Source: Shinella yambaruensis
GTDB lineage: Bacteria > Pseudomonadota > Alphaproteobacteria > Rhizobiales > Rhizobiaceae
Direction of reading: 5' to 3'
Length of the DNA: 64,000 nucleotides
Assembly: GCF_022899355.1 (NCBI RefSeq)
Contig: NZ_JALJCK010000005.1
Coordinates: 372,001 to 436,000, forward strand
Position numbers and translations under genes: made by a program. This document shows, in pieces, positions 63,085 to 64,000 of the stretch (positions are counted from its first letter, which is position 1; every line of letters begins with the position of its first letter). The notes below the pieces were generated by a model. The model searched no databases, was not told where the DNA came from, and was given only the letters and a program-made list of their open reading frames with translations.

Positions 63085-64000
63085 GCGGCCAGCTTGTGCG
63101 TCGGGCCAGCGGGGTCGTCGGTGTTGCGGACGCGGTAGAGGCTGGCCTCCCCTGTCATGGACGGCACGAGCGCGTGCTCCAGTCCGGGCGGCACGGCGCA
63201 GGTGTCGCCGGGCGCAAGGACGGCTTCGCCGCCCTGCCACGACAGTTTCCAGTGACCGCGCATGACCATGAGAACCTCGTGCGAGGGGGTCGTGTAGGGC
63301 GTTTCGGGAATGGAACCGCGGCCGAGCAGCTCGACCTCGAAGCCCGGGCGGTCGCGCAGCATGCCCTCGGTGCCGATCACCCTGGCCGGCTGGCGATCCG
63401 CCAGCGCCATCATGTCCCAGTAGCGGCCGACATAGTGCGGCACGACATCGAGGGTCGTCGGCTCGGGGAAGGCCTTCAGCTCTTCATCCGTCAGGAGCGG
63501 CATGGGCGGCACGCCGTCCGGCAGGGACTGTCCCTTCTTGGAATCGTAGAGTTTGCCGTTCTTGCCGAGCACCAGGCCGTGGTCCCGCGCATCCTCGATG
63601 ACCTGCGGCGCCCAGATGACGCCGCCGCCGGCATCGTCACCGCCGAGTATGGCCATGATCATCCCGTAATCGGTGCCGATATTCTCGAAGCCGCGGAAGA
63701 TCCCGGTCGGAATGTTGAAGATGTCGCCTTCCTCGAGCACGACCTCGCCGGCCGTTCCATGGCGGCCCCAGAAGAAGCGCCAGCGCCCCTTGAGCACGAA
63801 GAAGACCTCGGCCGTGCGATGTGAATGCAGCGAGTTGCGGCATTTGGGCGGCTGGCCGGCCGCGCCGATGTTGAAGCCGGGCGTCTCGCGAATGTGGATA
63901 TGCTGGTCCGGGCTCTCCGACACGCCGGCGCCGATGATGGTGAAGTTCTCCTTCTGGTTCGAACCCGGCGTATGGGCGTCGATGAAGGCGGTCTTGCACG
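63081..64000 (-). CDS. bicupin protein, 5' end beyond the window
   Basis: The frame is open to the right edge (at least 305 residues visible). Two cupin domains: the first with NSLHSHRTAEVFFVLKG, LEEGDIFNIPTG; the second with TPSHEVLMVMRGHWKL, LAPGDTCAVPPGLEHAL. His/Glu metal ligands are present in the first. It resembles gentisate-dioxygenase-like or sugar-binding bicupins. First of the visible run cupin-hydrolase-RraA; the promoter and true start are outside the window. Confidence 0.82.
   Translation of the reverse strand, partial: CKTAFIDAHTPGSNQKENFTIIGAGVSESPDQHIHIRETPGFNIGAAGQPPKCRNSLHSHRTAEVFFVLKGRWRFFWGRHGTAGEVVLEEGDIFNIPTGIFRGFENIGTDYGMIMAILGGDDAGGGVIWAPQVIEDARDHGLVLGKNGKLYDSKKGQSLPDGVPPMPLLTDEELKAFPEPTTLDVVPHYVGRYWDMMALADRQPARVIGTEGMLRDRPGFEVELLGRGSIPETPYTTPSHEVLMVMRGHWKLSWQGGEAVLAPGDTCAVPPGLEHALVPSMTGEASLYRVRNTDDPAGPTHKLAA

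Overview
The window is one contiguous stretch of high-GC, gene-dense DNA that looks like the chromosome or a large replicon of a Rhizobiaceae-type alphaproteobacterium (Shinella/Ensifer/Rhizobium-like). The grounds are the short DUF1127 protein, a tandem anti-Shine-Dalgarno sRNA of the rhizobial alpha-r14 kind, an alphaproteobacterial LexA box (GTTC-N7-GTTC), the carboxyspermidine route to spermidine, and a familiar rhizobial intergenic repeat. No tRNA, rRNA, transposase, phage gene or CRISPR array was seen. The genus is an inference.

Layout, left half (1-29.8 kb), mixed functions. 1-2.6 kb: the end of a chemotaxis cluster (probable MCP tail, cheW, cheR, cheB). 2.8-4.0 kb: an orphan ParA-like ATPase, an sRNA locus with four CCTCCTCCC hairpin loops, and a DUF1127 gene. 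4.4-6.4 kb: an XRE-cupin regulator convergent with the chromate transporter chrA. 6.5-10.1 kb: a set of ArsR, SRPBCC, GFA, SRPBCC, GlxA-type AraC and GST genes. 10.2-12.8 kb: a large FAD/GcvT demethylating oxidase behind a foldable leader. 13.2-16.3 kb: an amidohydrolase and two L,D-transpeptidases. 16.7-20.0 kb: metal homeostasis (MerR regulator, SCO1/SenC, zinc/cadmium-type P-ATPase with a textbook MerR promoter). 20.0-22.8 kb: spermidine synthesis (nspC and its dehydrogenase) behind a roughly 400-nt leader that holds an upstream ORF. 23.0-26.9 kb: an orphan ribulokinase and an ABC exporter. 27.1-29.8 kb: an SOS-controlled radical-SAM plus UdgX DNA-repair pair.

Right half (29.9-64 kb) is the most interesting part: about 34 kb of catabolic and transport genes of unknown substrate. 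One seven-gene run (37.2 down to 29.9 kb) encodes an acyl-CoA dehydrogenase, an SDR, a DUF993 aldolase-like protein, a sugar-isomerase-like TIM barrel, EtfB, EtfA and ETF:ubiquinone oxidoreductase, so the dehydrogenase appears to carry its own electron path to the quinone pool. Around it lie two aldo/keto reductases, a glycerate kinase, an enoyl-CoA hydratase, a CoA-transferase, two GMC flavo-oxidoreductases, an aldehyde dehydrogenase, two MDR-type dehydrogenases, a VOC protein, an RraA-like protein, an alpha/beta hydrolase and a bicupin. Two complete, unrelated sugar-type ABC importers are present (a ribose-type and a MalFGK-type).

A 16-bp palindrome, GTAACTA-NN-TAGTTAC, recurs in exact or degenerate form at five places here (37241, 37346, 42102, 51963, 53866), each directly in front of one or two transcription units. 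The likely reader is the TetR-family gene at 52114, whose own divergent promoter holds one copy. A second palindrome, TGAAACGTTTCA, lies before the MalE-like gene and in degenerate form before the second GMC gene, and fits the LacI gene that follows tetR. My inference is a two-regulator regulon that imports a sugar- or polyol-like alcohol, oxidises it to an acid, activates it with CoA, and takes it through a beta-oxidation/retro-aldol-like sequence ending partly in glycerate. The substrate cannot be read from the sequence.
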